Assembly: GCA_964562015.1 (NCBI GenBank)
Contig: CAZLRH010000010.1
Coordinates: 62,001-126,000, forward strand
Reading direction: 5' to 3'
DNA from: CAZLRH01 sp964562015
GTDB taxonomy: Bacteria; Verrucomicrobiota; Verrucomicrobiia; Opitutales; JABDGR01
DNA length: 64,000 nucleotides
The position numbers and the translations under genes were made by a program. Of this stretch, positions 17,459 to 26,746 are shown piece by piece (positions within the stretch are counted from its first letter, which is position 1; every line of letters begins with the position of its first letter). The notes under the pieces were generated by a model. The model had not been told where the DNA came from, did not search any database, and worked only from the letters and a program-made list of their open reading frames with translations.

Positions 17459-17881
17459 ATGTCCGCTGAAAAGACCCTCATCATCCTCAAGCCCGATGGC
17501 CTCAACAAGCATGTCGCCGGCGCCGTGATTGACCGTTTTGAACGCGCTGGCTTCGAAGTGGTTGCGTGCAAAATGCTGCAACTGACGCCGGCCCTGCTGC
17601 GCGAGCACTACGCCCATTTGGTGCACCTGCCCTTTTTCCCTGAAATCGAGCGCTTCATGGGCTCGCGGTCCGTCATTGTGCTCGTTTTGCGCGGAGAGCG
17701 CGCCATCGACCGCGTGCGTGAATTGCTCGGGCCCACGGACTCCACCAAGGCCCCGAAGGGCACTATTCGCGGCGACCTCGGCACGGACAAGATGCTCAAC
17801 ATTTGCCATGCCTCCGATAGCCAGGCCGCCGCCGAGGCGGAAATCCGCCGCTTCTTTAAAACCGACGAAGTTTTTGGTTAA
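17459..17881 (+). CDS. ndk: nucleoside diphosphate kinase
   Basis: Ndk transfers phosphate from ATP to nucleoside diphosphates through a phosphohistidine. TLIILKPD begins the fold and the active His is H117 in NICHASDS, followed by the usual AAAEAEIRRFF. The length of 140 is standard for the bacterial enzyme. The start ATG has no purine-rich Shine-Dalgarno site upstream (ctcctatt). Confidence 0.95.
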   Translation: MSAEKTLIILKPDGLNKHVAGAVIDRFERAGFEVVACKMLQLTPALLREHYAHLVHLPFFPEIERFMGSRSVIVLVLRGERAIDRVRELLGPTDSTKAPKGTIRGDLGTDKMLNICHASDSQAAAEAEIRRFFKTDEVFG

Positions 17882-17969
17882 GTTCGGGCTCTCGGTTCGG
17901 GCTCGGTACGGGTACGGGCAGTCAGCAGGTAAAATACTCGGACGGTAGTCGTATGGAAGTGGGGCTTTT

Positions 17970-18044
17970 GTAACGCGAAGCTCTGGCCCGCGCACAGAGG
18001 GATTACTTCAATGAGCATTTGCGCGGGCCAGAGCTCCGCGTTAC
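17970..18044. repeat. 25-bp inverted repeat, long hairpin
   Basis: The arms at 17970-17994 (GTAACGCGAAGCTCTGGCCC...) and 18020-18044 are complementary over 25 bp with one mismatch, around a 25-nt loop. It lies in the 307-bp gap between ndk and the convergent pilus operon and is distinct from the terminator at 18135-18162. The remainder of the gap shows no gene. It could be a REP-like element or a bidirectional terminator lacking a T run. Confidence 0.75.
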
Positions 18045-18124
18045 GGATTCGCGGCCGGAACTTACTAAGCGTCCCCGTAATGGTATTCGGATAAGTACTG
18101 TTTTGGGCCGGGATGCCGGGGTCT

Positions 18125-18162
18125 GAAAACAACACGGGCTCCAGGAGTGATCCTGGAGCCCG
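18125..18162 (-). terminator. terminator of the pilus operon
   Basis: A perfect 12-bp stem CGGGCTCCAGGA (18135-18146) with TCCTGGAGCCCG (18151-18162) and a GTGA loop lies 26 bp past the last pilus gene. On the minus strand it is followed by TGTTGTTTTC. Confidence 0.85.
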
Positions 18163-18188
18163 CGGTAATCAGCCGGTGGGCTGATGGA

Positions 18189-21161
18189 CTAATTGGAGGC
18201 CGGTGCGCTGGAGTGCGAATCAGACTCCGGGATACCGCGCGGCACCGCACGGCTGGGCGTGATGTACTCGGGCATCTGGAAGGTCGAGCCGGGCGGCAGG
18301 CCAGGAAGAGCCTGCAACACCGGGCCGCCACCAGCACCAACCAAGTTGGCGGTGACGAAAATCATCAGGTTGCGCTTGCTGCTGGTTTCGCCCTTCGATT
18401 GGAAGAGGCGGCCGAGGAGCGGAATGTCGCCCAGCACCGGCACCTTGTCGTGCACGGTCTTGATTTCTTCGCGCGTCAGGCCACCCATCATCACCGTGGC
18501 GCCGTCGAAAATGGTGATCTGCGTGTGCACGCGGCGGATGGAGAACACCGGCTGAATGAAGCCCGAGGGCACCGTGACCGTGGTGCCGCCCGAAATGGCG
18601 ACCGAAGTGCCACCGTATTCAATGAAACCTTCGAACTCCGTGACTTGCGGGTCGAGACTCATCGAGATGGTGTTGTTTTCTTCCACGGTCGGCTGGACGT
18701 CCATGGTGACGCCCACTTCCTGCGTGTTGAAATTTTCCGGAGTACCGGCCGTGATGGTCACGCCGGCGGCGCCACCACCGTTGCCGTTGCCGCCGCCCTG
18801 CTGGCCGACCTGCGAGGCCGTCGGTTGGAAGGACGTCGGATACATCAATTGCTGGGCGACGACGATTTCCGCCTTCTGCTGCGAAGTGACGGTGACCACC
18901 GGAGCGCTCATCAAGTCCGCACCCGTGGTTTGCTCGAGGGCGTTGATGACCATTTGAATGTTGTAGCCGTTGACGACGCCGAGGACGCCGCTCATGATGG
19001 CCGAAGCACCGGAACCGACGCCGATGCCGTTCGGGATGCTGGGAATGCTCTGCGGGACGTTGATCGGGGTGCCGGCGACAAAGGCGCCGGAAACCGGGTC
19101 AATGGAGCCACGGTCGATCGTCGTTTGCGCCGCGCCCGAATTGCCGAGCGGGAAGGCGTTGGAGAGCAATTGCAGCGTGTTGTCGCTGCCATACAGAGTG
19201 GCGCCGCTCGCCGGGGTCGGGGCCGTGCGGAGGAAGTTGTTCGTGTTGTTGGGATTGTTCGAGAACACGTTCCAAGTGAAGCCCAACTGCTGGAGGGCGT
19301 TTTCCTGCACTTCCAGGAAGCGCGATTCAATCTGCACTTGCTTGATTTGCGTGTAGCGCTGGAGCAAGCCCGTGAGCTTGTCGAGATTCCGCTGGGTGTT
19401 GGTCACCCAAATCTTGCTGTTGTCGTAAGCGATGCGGGAACCATCGGGGAAATCCACGCCGGCTTTGACGAAGAAGGACTTGAGCGCGGATTCCGTATCA
19501 TCGGAGGAAGTGCTGGGTGCGGCAGTCGGGCCCTTGAACGGATCAGCCGTACCGCCACCGCCAGAGTCGCCACCGATCTTGCCGGTCAAGTGCGTCAGCG
19601 TAGCGGCGGGCATCGCGAAGTCTTGCGTGATGAACTGGCTGCCCGAGCCGGCGCCACCGCCTGAACCACCGGCGCGCACCATCACGAATTTGGTGACCGG
19701 GTCGATGTCGAAGCTATATTCAATCGAATCGCAAATACCGGTGAGAATGGCCCACAAGGAGGCATTGGAAAGACTGGTGGTCACCGTGGCATTGGATGTG
19801 CCGACGCCGCCCTTATTGGGATTGACCAGCATGATGTTCACGCCATGGGCGGGATTCTCCTTCGTGATTTCAGAAGTATCATATTCCCCAGAAGAAGTCG
19901 TGAGCGAATCGACGACGCTCTGAATGTCAGCACCCTTAAACTGCACATTCGGGATGATGATGGATTTCATTTTCAGTTCAATGGGGTCCTTTAAACCGGG
20001 CGGAGGAGGAGGCGGCGGCTTGCCAATGAACACATCCGGCCGCTTCCATTCCTTGTCCACTTGCATCAACATGCCCTCGCGCGTAGTTTGGTAATCAATG
20101 TAAGCCCGATCTCCCAGCAGCTTCTCAATGCGCAAAATGTAGGCGGAAGCTTCGATGCTGTCCGGGTCCAAGATGACAGCTTCGCTAAAGGTCTTCAAAG
20201 CACCCTGATAATCGCCGTAGAGATACTGGGCGCGGCCTTGCACCAGAAAATCATTGATTTGATCCTGCTTGGCCGTGAATCCGGGGCTGATTTGGTCGAT
20301 GTCCTGGCGGGTCGGGTCCCAGCGCGCGGCATCGAGGCGGTTCTGCCAGGCTTTGGCCTTCGAGTCGGTTTGGCCGACGGCCGCAATATAGTTAGCCAGA
20401 TACTTCTTGGCTTCTTCATTCTTGCGGTTGCGGTAGGCTTGGTCGATCTGCTGCAAAATCACTTCGCCACGGGCCTGGGCCAAGGCGTGTTCGAGGTCGT
20501 CGTAGCCCACGGTGCCATCGGGAACCTGGGCCTGGTCCAAGGCTTTCAAGGCGTCGTCAAATTTACCGGCTGCGGACAGGGATTCCGACTGGGCAATGCT
20601 CTTTTGGACGTCGGCGGCAACTTGTTTGCCCTTGGCTTGCTGGGCGGCGAGCGCGGCCTTGGCCGCGGCGGCGGCCGGATCTTCCGCGGGAGCAGCGGGG
20701 GCGGCAGCGGCGGGCGCGGGAGCGGCCGGAGCTGGAGCCGCCGGGCCGGGAGTGGCGGCAGCGGGAGTCGTGCTGATCTGGGCCGGAGCGGGAGCGGCGG
20801 GCAGAGGGCGCACGGTCACGGGCGCCGCGGTCGGTGCGGAGGGCGTCGCTTGGGCAAAGACGGTGGGCTGGCCCTGGCTCTTGCGCTGCAAATCGCTGTT
20901 GACGGACGCCAGCATCTCCTGGACGTAGGTGTCGTTCGGGGCGAGGACGACGAGGCGCTTCAGCAAGTCTTGGGCTTTGGCCAGGTCGCCATCGTCGCGG
21001 GCCTGCAAGGCATCCACCATGAGATTGATCTTCTCATTGGGGGCGGTGGCGGAGGATTGGGCGCGGACGGCCGTGGGTGTCATCCCGAGGACGGCCAGGG
21101 CGCCAGAGGCGAGGGCCAGGGCGAGGGCGGCGTGGCGGCGGGAATTCCGAATGGTGTTCAT
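18189..21161 (-). CDS. type IV pilus secretin-like outer membrane protein, Amuc_1098 family
   Basis: The product of about 990 residues forms the predicted outer-membrane gate for the pilus-like system. A signal peptide ends at AVRAQ near residue 35. An Ala/Pro-rich linker and TPR-like helices follow to about residue 400. The C-terminal part is a secretin: QIESRFLEVQENALQQLGF, the beta-strand region, and VPVLGDIPLLGRLFQSKGETSSKRNLMIFVTANLV, which is split by family consensus around GDIPLLGRLF. ATG at 21159-21161 is preferred over 21245 because the signal peptide begins there. It is the last gene of the five-gene operon and is followed by a strong terminator. Confidence 0.9.
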   Translation of the reverse strand: MNTIRNSRRHAALALALASGALAVLGMTPTAVRAQSSATAPNEKINLMVDALQARDDGDLAKAQDLLKRLVVLAPNDTYVQEMLASVNSDLQRKSQGQPTVFAQATPSAPTAAPVTVRPLPAAPAPAQISTTPAAATPGPAAPAPAAPAPAAAAPAAPAEDPAAAAAKAALAAQQAKGKQVAADVQKSIAQSESLSAAGKFDDALKALDQAQVPDGTVGYDDLEHALAQARGEVILQQIDQAYRNRKNEEAKKYLANYIAAVGQTDSKAKAWQNRLDAARWDPTRQDIDQISPGFTAKQDQINDFLVQGRAQYLYGDYQGALKTFSEAVILDPDSIEASAYILRIEKLLGDRAYIDYQTTREGMLMQVDKEWKRPDVFIGKPPPPPPPGLKDPIELKMKSIIIPNVQFKGADIQSVVDSLTTSSGEYDTSEITKENPAHGVNIMLVNPNKGGVGTSNATVTTSLSNASLWAILTGICDSIEYSFDIDPVTKFVMVRAGGSGGGAGSGSQFITQDFAMPAATLTHLTGKIGGDSGGGGTADPFKGPTAAPSTSSDDTESALKSFFVKAGVDFPDGSRIAYDNSKIWVTNTQRNLDKLTGLLQRYTQIKQVQIESRFLEVQENALQQLGFTWNVFSNNPNNTNNFLRTAPTPASGATLYGSDNTLQLLSNAFPLGNSGAAQTTIDRGSIDPVSGAFVAGTPINVPQSIPSIPNGIGVGSGASAIMSGVLGVVNGYNIQMVINALEQTTGADLMSAPVVTVTSQQKAEIVVAQQLMYPTSFQPTASQVGQQGGGNGNGGGAAGVTITAGTPENFNTQEVGVTMDVQPTVEENNTISMSLDPQVTEFEGFIEYGGTSVAISGGTTVTVPSGFIQPVFSIRRVHTQITIFDGATVMMGGLTREEIKTVHDKVPVLGDIPLLGRLFQSKGETSSKRNLMIFVTANLVGAGGGPVLQALPGLPPGSTFQMPEYITPSRAVPRGIPESDSHSSAPASN

Positions 21162-21274
21162 AGGGTAAAGGTCAGGCCAGGAATGGCGTTGAGCGGTGGA
21201 GGGGTGATGGATGATGCGGGTTTTGAGAGAAAAAGCATTCCGCACGTGGAAGGAAGATTCCGCGTGGGTAAAAG

Positions 21275-22204
21275 TTAGGGCGTGGGGGTAGCTGGAGCAG
21301 CGTCGGTGGCCGGGGCATCCGAAGGAGGAGGCGAAGGCGAATCGTCGTTGGAGGCAGCGCGGCGCGGCGGGGGCGTGGTTTTCTCGAGAACCTGAGTGTC
21401 TTCGTTGGTGTCGTTTGGGTTGGCGGGGTCAACTTGGATATTCTTGTATTTCTTGATGACCGTAGCCTGGAGCGGGTTGATGGAAAATTCCTTAATCTGA
21501 AAGTTCACGTCGCTCACGTCAAGCTCATCCCCGACCTTGCTGACAATCCATTCTTTCTCTGGATAAGGCTCAAGGGTGACCAAGCGAAGAAAGGTCAAAT
21601 CATCCATCGGCAGGGGCGTGCCCGCCGTAAGGGTGATGTCTTTATGCATGCGCTCATCGGTGACAGTCACGCTGTTGACCTTAATCGGGCCCAGGGTCGG
21701 GTCATCGACGGTGGTGGTGGTCATTTTACCCACGGTCACGTCGGCACCGGGATAGGTAACCTTGGCGCCTTGGGGGACCTGATAGTCCACGTTGCGCTCG
21801 TCATCGTGCAGGTTGATGAGGGGTGCTGCCGGCGTGCCGGAAAAGCCGACAAACTCCAATCGATAATAATTTTTCTTGATGCCCGTCAGTGCCAAGCCGA
21901 AGGGAATTGGTCCGCTACCACCGCCAAAAGCGACAAATTTTTGACCATCCCACCAAATAATCGGAGGCGTGAACACGCTGTAGATCCATTCCTTTCGGGG
22001 CGGATATTCGTCCGGTGCCGGGCCCCACAATGGCGGCGCGGCCGGCGGCGGCGGCAGCGGCTTGGCGGCGAAGACCGCGTTACCGGGCTTTTCCGGCGGA
22101 ATCGTGACATGCGGCACGCCGCCTTGCTGGAAGAAAAACGCCGCCCCCAAGCCCAGGACAATCAGAGCCAGCAAGAAAAGAATTTTGTCGTAGAATTTGT
22201 TCAT
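21275..22204 (-). CDS. pilus assembly-like protein, Amuc_1099 family
   Basis: The 309-residue product has one N-terminal membrane helix (residues 8-25) and a periplasmic domain. The order and topology match Amuc_1099 of Akkermansia, between the secretin gene and the Amuc_1100-type gene. Its place in the operon is where PilP- or PilO-like alignment proteins occur in classical systems. The C-terminus is Pro/Asp/Ala-rich and looks disordered. The gene starts 12 bp after its upstream neighbour ends. Confidence 0.82.
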   Translation of the reverse strand: MNKFYDKILFLLALIVLGLGAAFFFQQGGVPHVTIPPEKPGNAVFAAKPLPPPPAAPPLWGPAPDEYPPRKEWIYSVFTPPIIWWDGQKFVAFGGGSGPIPFGLALTGIKKNYYRLEFVGFSGTPAAPLINLHDDERNVDYQVPQGAKVTYPGADVTVGKMTTTTVDDPTLGPIKVNSVTVTDERMHKDITLTAGTPLPMDDLTFLRLVTLEPYPEKEWIVSKVGDELDVSDVNFQIKEFSINPLQATVIKKYKNIQVDPANPNDTNEDTQVLEKTTPPPRRAASNDDSPSPPPSDAPATDAAPATPTP

Positions 22205-22216
22205 GCCGGGGCAGGT

Positions 22217-23323
22217 CTACTTTTTATCGGCAGCGGCCGCGTCATCAGCCGATTTCTGCGCAACAATGGAAATAAATTCAATCGTGATGGTAAACTTCGA
22301 CATCGCATCCTTGACCACAAGTTCAAAGCCCGGAGGCGTCGGTACCGTTAGATCGAGTATCGAGGGCAGGGCCTTTGGGGGAGCGGCTGCGGCAGCAGAA
22401 GCAGTAGTAGCGGTGGCAGCAGCCGCACCGGTGGCGCCGCTGGGCGCGGTTCCTGCGGCGTCGGTGGCGGGTGGCGGCGGGTGGGCAATGCGATCGGCAT
22501 CCAGCAACTCCTGGTCGGAAACGACATTTACTTCGATGCTGCGGACCACCAGCGGGAGGGTGAACTTGGAGAGCTCATTGAGGAGCTTACGGAGAGCGTC
22601 CGATTTCGCGATAAACGAAATCTGGAACGCCAGCGTTTCGATGGCGCCGGGGACGCGGGCGGAAACCTGGGGATCAATGACAAAGGTGCCCTTGGGCACC
22701 GCATTTCCACCCCGGCCAGGCGTCTCCTGCGTGGAGTTTCCAGACACCATGACATCCTCGCGCAGGACGGCGGAAATCATCATGTGCTGTTTCTCAAGAT
22801 CCGGATCCCTGGCCGTAAAGATCAAATTATGCAGAAGATACTCCAGCACCTTCATTTGCTTGTACACCAGCGCGACCTTGTCCGGGGGCGGAGGCGACAC
22901 GGGCCCGATGTACTGGTCCATCCCGAAAGCGAAATCGGAGGCGGGCAGGAGGACATCCTGCTTTTTGGCATCCTGGCGGAGGCCGACGACATAACTGTTG
23001 ATTTGCGCCTGCAACACCGCGCCGTCGGAGGGCGGGTCGCCCAGCACCGTGCTGCTGCCTTTGGACTGCAGCGAGCCGATGACATCGTCCAACTGCTTGC
23101 GGAGGTTGGTGACGTTGTCCTTGGCCTTCGCGAGATTGTCAGCCGTGGGCGCGGGATCGAGGACGAGGGTCTTGTCCCGGTCATGCACTGCGCTCGTGAA
23201 ATTCTTTTCGGCGGCGCGGGCCTTCGAGTTGTAGAACCAGAGGAAAAAGGCCTCCGTGGCAAACGTGAGGAGGCACACGATCAGCACCGCGGAAAAAATC
23301 GGGTATCTTTTAATGGCATCCAT
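22217..23323 (-). CDS. pilus-associated protein, Amuc_1100 family
   Basis: The 368-residue product has one membrane helix (residues 9-30), a coiled-coil stretch (about 35-90) and an alpha/beta domain. The layout matches Amuc_1100, the outer-surface protein of Akkermansia known for signalling to host TLR2 and with a fold related to PilO/PilN. An Ala/Pro-rich insert lies near residues 285-325. In a free-living relative its likely role is in pilus assembly or alignment rather than host signalling; that is inference. Confidence 0.85.
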   Translation of the reverse strand: MDAIKRYPIFSAVLIVCLLTFATEAFFLWFYNSKARAAEKNFTSAVHDRDKTLVLDPAPTADNLAKAKDNVTNLRKQLDDVIGSLQSKGSSTVLGDPPSDGAVLQAQINSYVVGLRQDAKKQDVLLPASDFAFGMDQYIGPVSPPPPDKVALVYKQMKVLEYLLHNLIFTARDPDLEKQHMMISAVLREDVMVSGNSTQETPGRGGNAVPKGTFVIDPQVSARVPGAIETLAFQISFIAKSDALRKLLNELSKFTLPLVVRSIEVNVVSDQELLDADRIAHPPPPATDAAGTAPSGATGAAAATATTASAAAAAPPKALPSILDLTVPTPPGFELVVKDAMSKFTITIEFISIVAQKSADDAAAADKK

Positions 23324-23380
23324 GGGGCGGTGGAACGGGGCGAAGGGCTGCCTGGGGGAAATCGGCGGCCGGCGAATTAA

Positions 23381-25111
23381 TTAAAGGGGTTTGTCGGGAT
23401 TAATATCGAGAGTAAAGGTAAAGAGGCAGAGGCGCGGCGTGGTTTGGAAGTCGAGGGTCTGGTTGGTTTCGACTAATTTGACGAACGGACTGCTGGTCAG
23501 ATTGTTCATCAAGCCGCGAATGCGCGCCGAGGCGGCCGAGGCGTTAAATGAGTTCGGATTCTTGGGGTCGTAATCGCGCAGCAGCATCTTGCCGGAAATG
23601 ATTACTTTGTACTCGGGCACCGGCGGCGGGCCTTCGGGCACTACCGGCACAGTCGGGTCGGGTGTCGTGCCGGGCGCGCCGGGTTTCAGCGGCAATTTCC
23701 GCGAAACTTCCAGCTTGTCGAGCCACACGTCCTTGGCACCCACCAGTTGTTTCTGCAAATCGGAGAAGAAGCTGATCCAGTTAAAGCGGGAATTCCCAAG
23801 AGCTTGATATTGAGCAATTTGCGCCGCGACATCATCCGCCTTCTTCACCTCGGTTTTGATGGAAGTGTCCATGTCCGTCAACTTCTTGACGGTCGTTTTT
23901 ACGATGGCGGCTTCCTTGTTAAACTGCTGGGTCTTCGTGTAGAAAAGGAAAATGGCCGGGGCGGGTGCCAGCGCGAGGCAGGCGGCGGCGAGAACGAGGA
24001 ACGGCTTCTGTTTTTCGAACTGCAGGCGTTCACGAATGGCCCGGGGCAGGAGATTGACGCCGACTGCTTTCGGGTCCTTCAAGCGCGCCGCTTCACCGAC
24101 GAGCTCATTCATCTGCGCGGTCATATTCTCCAGGGTCACGGGGTCGATGCCCTTCTTGACCGTGAGAATTTGGCCGGGGGTGAAATTGGTGACGTCGATT
24201 TTCTGGCTATCGACCAGGAATTCCGCCAAGCCCTTCAGCTTGGAGGCGCGACCGGAGAGCAAAATCCGCTGCGGGGCGGCTCGCCCGCTGGCCCGGCGGT
24301 AGGTGACGATGGAGCGCGTGATTTCCTGGCTCAGGCGCCGCATGAATTCCGCCGCCTTGACTTGAATCTGGGGGATGGCGGGGTCGTTCGGCGCCAAGCC
24401 CGGGCGTCCGGAAAAGAGCGTGACTTTGACTTCCTCGGCTTCGGGGAAGGGCTTGCCGATCACGTCGGCGATGGCCTGGGTCAATGTATTGCCGCCGAGG
24501 TTGATATTACGGACGAAGAAACCGGCGGGGCTGACGAAAGTAAGATTGGTTGAACGGGCGCCAACGTTGATCAGAAGCGTGTCTTGATCGTCGCCGGGGT
24601 AGGCGAGGCGGTAGGCATTGAGGTCCAGCAGGGAGGCGGGTTGCAGGGCCACCGGCTCGAGGCCCAAGGTGCCCATGACGCCGCAAAAACGCGTGGCGGC
24701 ATCCAGCTTTTGCGCAATCAGGATGATTTCCGTCTCGACGCCGTCGTCCGCGATGATCTGGCTGCCCCACACGACTTCGTGCAGGGGGAAAGGCATGTTA
24801 TTCTGCGCTTCGAAAGCGATAATCTGCGTCTGCTTCGACGGCTCGACGTGGGGGACCTTGATCGGCTTGGTGAAGAGCTGGTAGCCGGGCAGGATAAAAG
24901 TGGCCTTGCCGCGAATCTTCGGGTGCGTGCGAATCACCGCGCGGAGCGCGTTGCTCGTGGCGTCGAGCCATTTTTCGTCGGCGGAAAAATCGTAGCGCAG
25001 CTCGTGCGTAATCAAACTTTCCAGCACGAGCTTGTCTCCGCTCACGGCAAAGGTCGCCGCGGACACGTGGGTGGTGCCGCAGTTAATGACCAGCGATTTG
25101 GACGAAGCCAT
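23381..25111 (-). CDS. PilM/PilN-like fusion protein, Amuc_1101 family
   Basis: The N-terminal ~350 residues have the actin-like PilM/FtsA fold: LVINCGTTHVSAATF at the start, DTLLINVGARSTNLTF in the middle and RILLSGRASKLKGLAEFL later. A membrane helix (about residues 368-390, PFLVLAAACLALAPAPAIFLF) follows, then a coiled-coil and a PilN-like periplasmic domain. In classical type IV pili PilM is cytoplasmic and PilN is a separate inner-membrane protein; here both are in one chain of 576 residues. The gene lies second in the operon. Confidence 0.88.
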   Translation of the reverse strand: MASSKSLVINCGTTHVSAATFAVSGDKLVLESLITHELRYDFSADEKWLDATSNALRAVIRTHPKIRGKATFILPGYQLFTKPIKVPHVEPSKQTQIIAFEAQNNMPFPLHEVVWGSQIIADDGVETEIILIAQKLDAATRFCGVMGTLGLEPVALQPASLLDLNAYRLAYPGDDQDTLLINVGARSTNLTFVSPAGFFVRNINLGGNTLTQAIADVIGKPFPEAEEVKVTLFSGRPGLAPNDPAIPQIQVKAAEFMRRLSQEITRSIVTYRRASGRAAPQRILLSGRASKLKGLAEFLVDSQKIDVTNFTPGQILTVKKGIDPVTLENMTAQMNELVGEAARLKDPKAVGVNLLPRAIRERLQFEKQKPFLVLAAACLALAPAPAIFLFYTKTQQFNKEAAIVKTTVKKLTDMDTSIKTEVKKADDVAAQIAQYQALGNSRFNWISFFSDLQKQLVGAKDVWLDKLEVSRKLPLKPGAPGTTPDPTVPVVPEGPPPVPEYKVIISGKMLLRDYDPKNPNSFNASAASARIRGLMNNLTSSPFVKLVETNQTLDFQTTPRLCLFTFTLDINPDKPL

Positions 25112-25181
25112 TTGGGGGAAAGGGATTAAAAACAGATGTTCTAGAGCGGACAGTCAAGCCCTTAACATGCATCGCGTGAAC

Positions 25182-25904
25182 TTACTTGGCTGCGCCCGGG
25201 CGAATTTCCGTGGGCAAAGTAGCCGTGGGATGCTGGATGGTCATGGGGTTGTAAATGTAGGCGGGAGTGTCGGTGCCCGTCAGCATGATGCCGGCGGTGG
25301 AAGCGGTCATCCCGGCGATTTTCCCGAGGAAGCCGTTCACGTAAATCTCATTGGGCAGGCTGATGGTGGACACCATCGAGGCGTTGATCTTGAGCGGAAT
25401 ACCGGCGACTTTGGCTTGAACCACATAATAGGTGGGTGCCGTCGTGGAGACGTAGGATTTGCCCTTGAAACCCATGTCGAGGAATTCCGGCGGGACAAAG
25501 AAATAGGTCGCGCACTTGTTGTTCACTTCGATGCCGAGAAAATGGATGGTCCCCGTGAGCACCGTGTCCACCTGCGGCGTGGCGCCTTTGACGCCCCAGG
25601 CAAGAATCAAGTCTATCTGCACATCTTGCAGGTACTTGGGGTTGTCCGACTTCGGGTCCGGGTTCTTGCGCCCGGTGAAATCGACCTCCACCTGCATCCA
25701 CGGGTTTCGCTGAAAGGGGTCGGGCACGGACTTAAAAGTCACGGCGTCGATGCTGAGAATGCCCGTGCCGTCAATAGGCGCAACGGTTGCGGTTGCGCCG
25801 GCCCCGCCCTCCGGGCTGTCCGCCGCTTGGGCAGGCAGAGCCAGCCGGGTAGCGACAACCAAAGTCGCCAAAGCGGCTAGTCTAGGGGTATTGAGCAGAC
25901 GCAT
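25182..25904 (-). CDS. pilus-like protein, Amuc_1102 family, exported
   Basis: The product of about 240 residues has a signal peptide (MRLLNTPRLAALATLVVATR then LALPAQA) and a beta-rich mature domain. Position and length match Amuc_1102, the first gene of the Akkermansia pilus cluster. ATG 25902-25904 is preferred over an upstream in-frame start at 25985: the signal peptide begins here and a promoter lies immediately upstream, so the transcript would start only a few nucleotides before this ATG. The function within the pilus is not known. Confidence 0.82.
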   Translation of the reverse strand: MRLLNTPRLAALATLVVATRLALPAQAADSPEGGAGATATVAPIDGTGILSIDAVTFKSVPDPFQRNPWMQVEVDFTGRKNPDPKSDNPKYLQDVQIDLILAWGVKGATPQVDTVLTGTIHFLGIEVNNKCATYFFVPPEFLDMGFKGKSYVSTTAPTYYVVQAKVAGIPLKINASMVSTISLPNEIYVNGFLGKIAGMTASTAGIMLTGTDTPAYIYNPMTIQHPTATLPTEIRPGAAK

Positions 25905-25912
25905 TCTGAGGG

Positions 25913-25940
25913 GTTCTAGTCTGGCGGACGCGAAAATCAA
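25913..25940 (-). promoter_or_regulatory. predicted promoter of the pilus operon
   Basis: TTGATT (25940-25935) and TAGAAC (25918-25913) are spaced by 16 bp on the minus strand. The predicted start, about 25906, is 2 nt before the ATG at 25904, so the mRNA would be nearly leaderless. Confidence 0.5.
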
Positions 25941-26017
25941 CAGAATTTTTTTTCGCGGCGTTTCCCGATTGTCGCAATTGCCCACAAAAATTATCCGGCA
26001 ATAAAAAAATCACCGAT

Positions 26018-26731
26018 TTACACCGTTTCCAGGCCGCCGTGGGCGAGCCGTAAAGCGCGGCCCGTGCGCGCCGCAAAACCGGCATGATGCGTGACCAGCA
26101 CGAGCGCTGCGCCTTCTTCGGCGCCGAGGCGCAAGAGCAGGCCCATGACTTCCTCGGCGGTTTCCTCGTCGAGATTGCCCGTGGGCTCATCGGCCAGCAG
26201 TAGCCGCGGGCGGTTGAGCAACGCGCGGGCGACGGCCACGCGCTGGGCCTCGCCGCCGGAAAGTTTGCCGGGCACATGCAAAAGGCGCTTTTCCAGCCCC
26301 ACCCGCGCCAGCAAATCCCGCGCGCGGGCTTCCATCTCCAAGCCCGAGCGTCCGGCAATGCGCCCCGCCAGCAGCACATTTTCGAGCGCGTTCATTTCCG
26401 GGACCAGGTAATAGGACTGAAAGACAAAGCCGATGAGCGCGGCCCGCATGCGTGCGAGCTGGGTGGTATTCCGGGCATCCACGGGCCGCCCTTCCCAGTG
26501 CAATTGCCCGCCATCGGGCTGTTCGAGTCCGGCCAAGCAGTATAATAGAGTAGTCTTGCCCGAGCCCGATTCGCCCCGGATGCTGACGGTCTCCCCGGCG
26601 GCCACGCTCAAATTCACATCGCGCAAGACTGTGATCTCTCCGGTGGGCGAGGCAAAGCGCTTCGAAATATTAACCGCGGTCAACACCATGGGAAGTGTGC
26701 CGGGGGTGGAAGGGGCGAGGGGCGCAGACAT
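26018..26731 (-). CDS. lolD: lipoprotein-releasing ABC transporter ATPase LolD
   Basis: LolD powers release of outer-membrane lipoproteins from the inner membrane. Walker A GESGSGKTT, signature LSGGEAQRVAVARALL and Walker B LLLADEPTGNLDEETA are complete; the spacing and FVFQSYYLVPEMNALENV match LolD/MacB-type ATPases. ATG 26729-26731 lies 15 bp after lolC; an internal ATG beginning MVLTAVNISKRF is an alternative start. The pair lies directly upstream of the pilus operon in the same orientation. Confidence 0.92.
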   Translation of the reverse strand: MSAPLAPSTPGTLPMVLTAVNISKRFASPTGEITVLRDVNLSVAAGETVSIRGESGSGKTTLLYCLAGLEQPDGGQLHWEGRPVDARNTTQLARMRAALIGFVFQSYYLVPEMNALENVLLAGRIAGRSGLEMEARARDLLARVGLEKRLLHVPGKLSGGEAQRVAVARALLNRPRLLLADEPTGNLDEETAEEVMGLLLRLGAEEGAALVLVTHHAGFAARTGRALRLAHGGLETV

Positions 26732-26746
26732 GGCGGGCGGGGCGAT

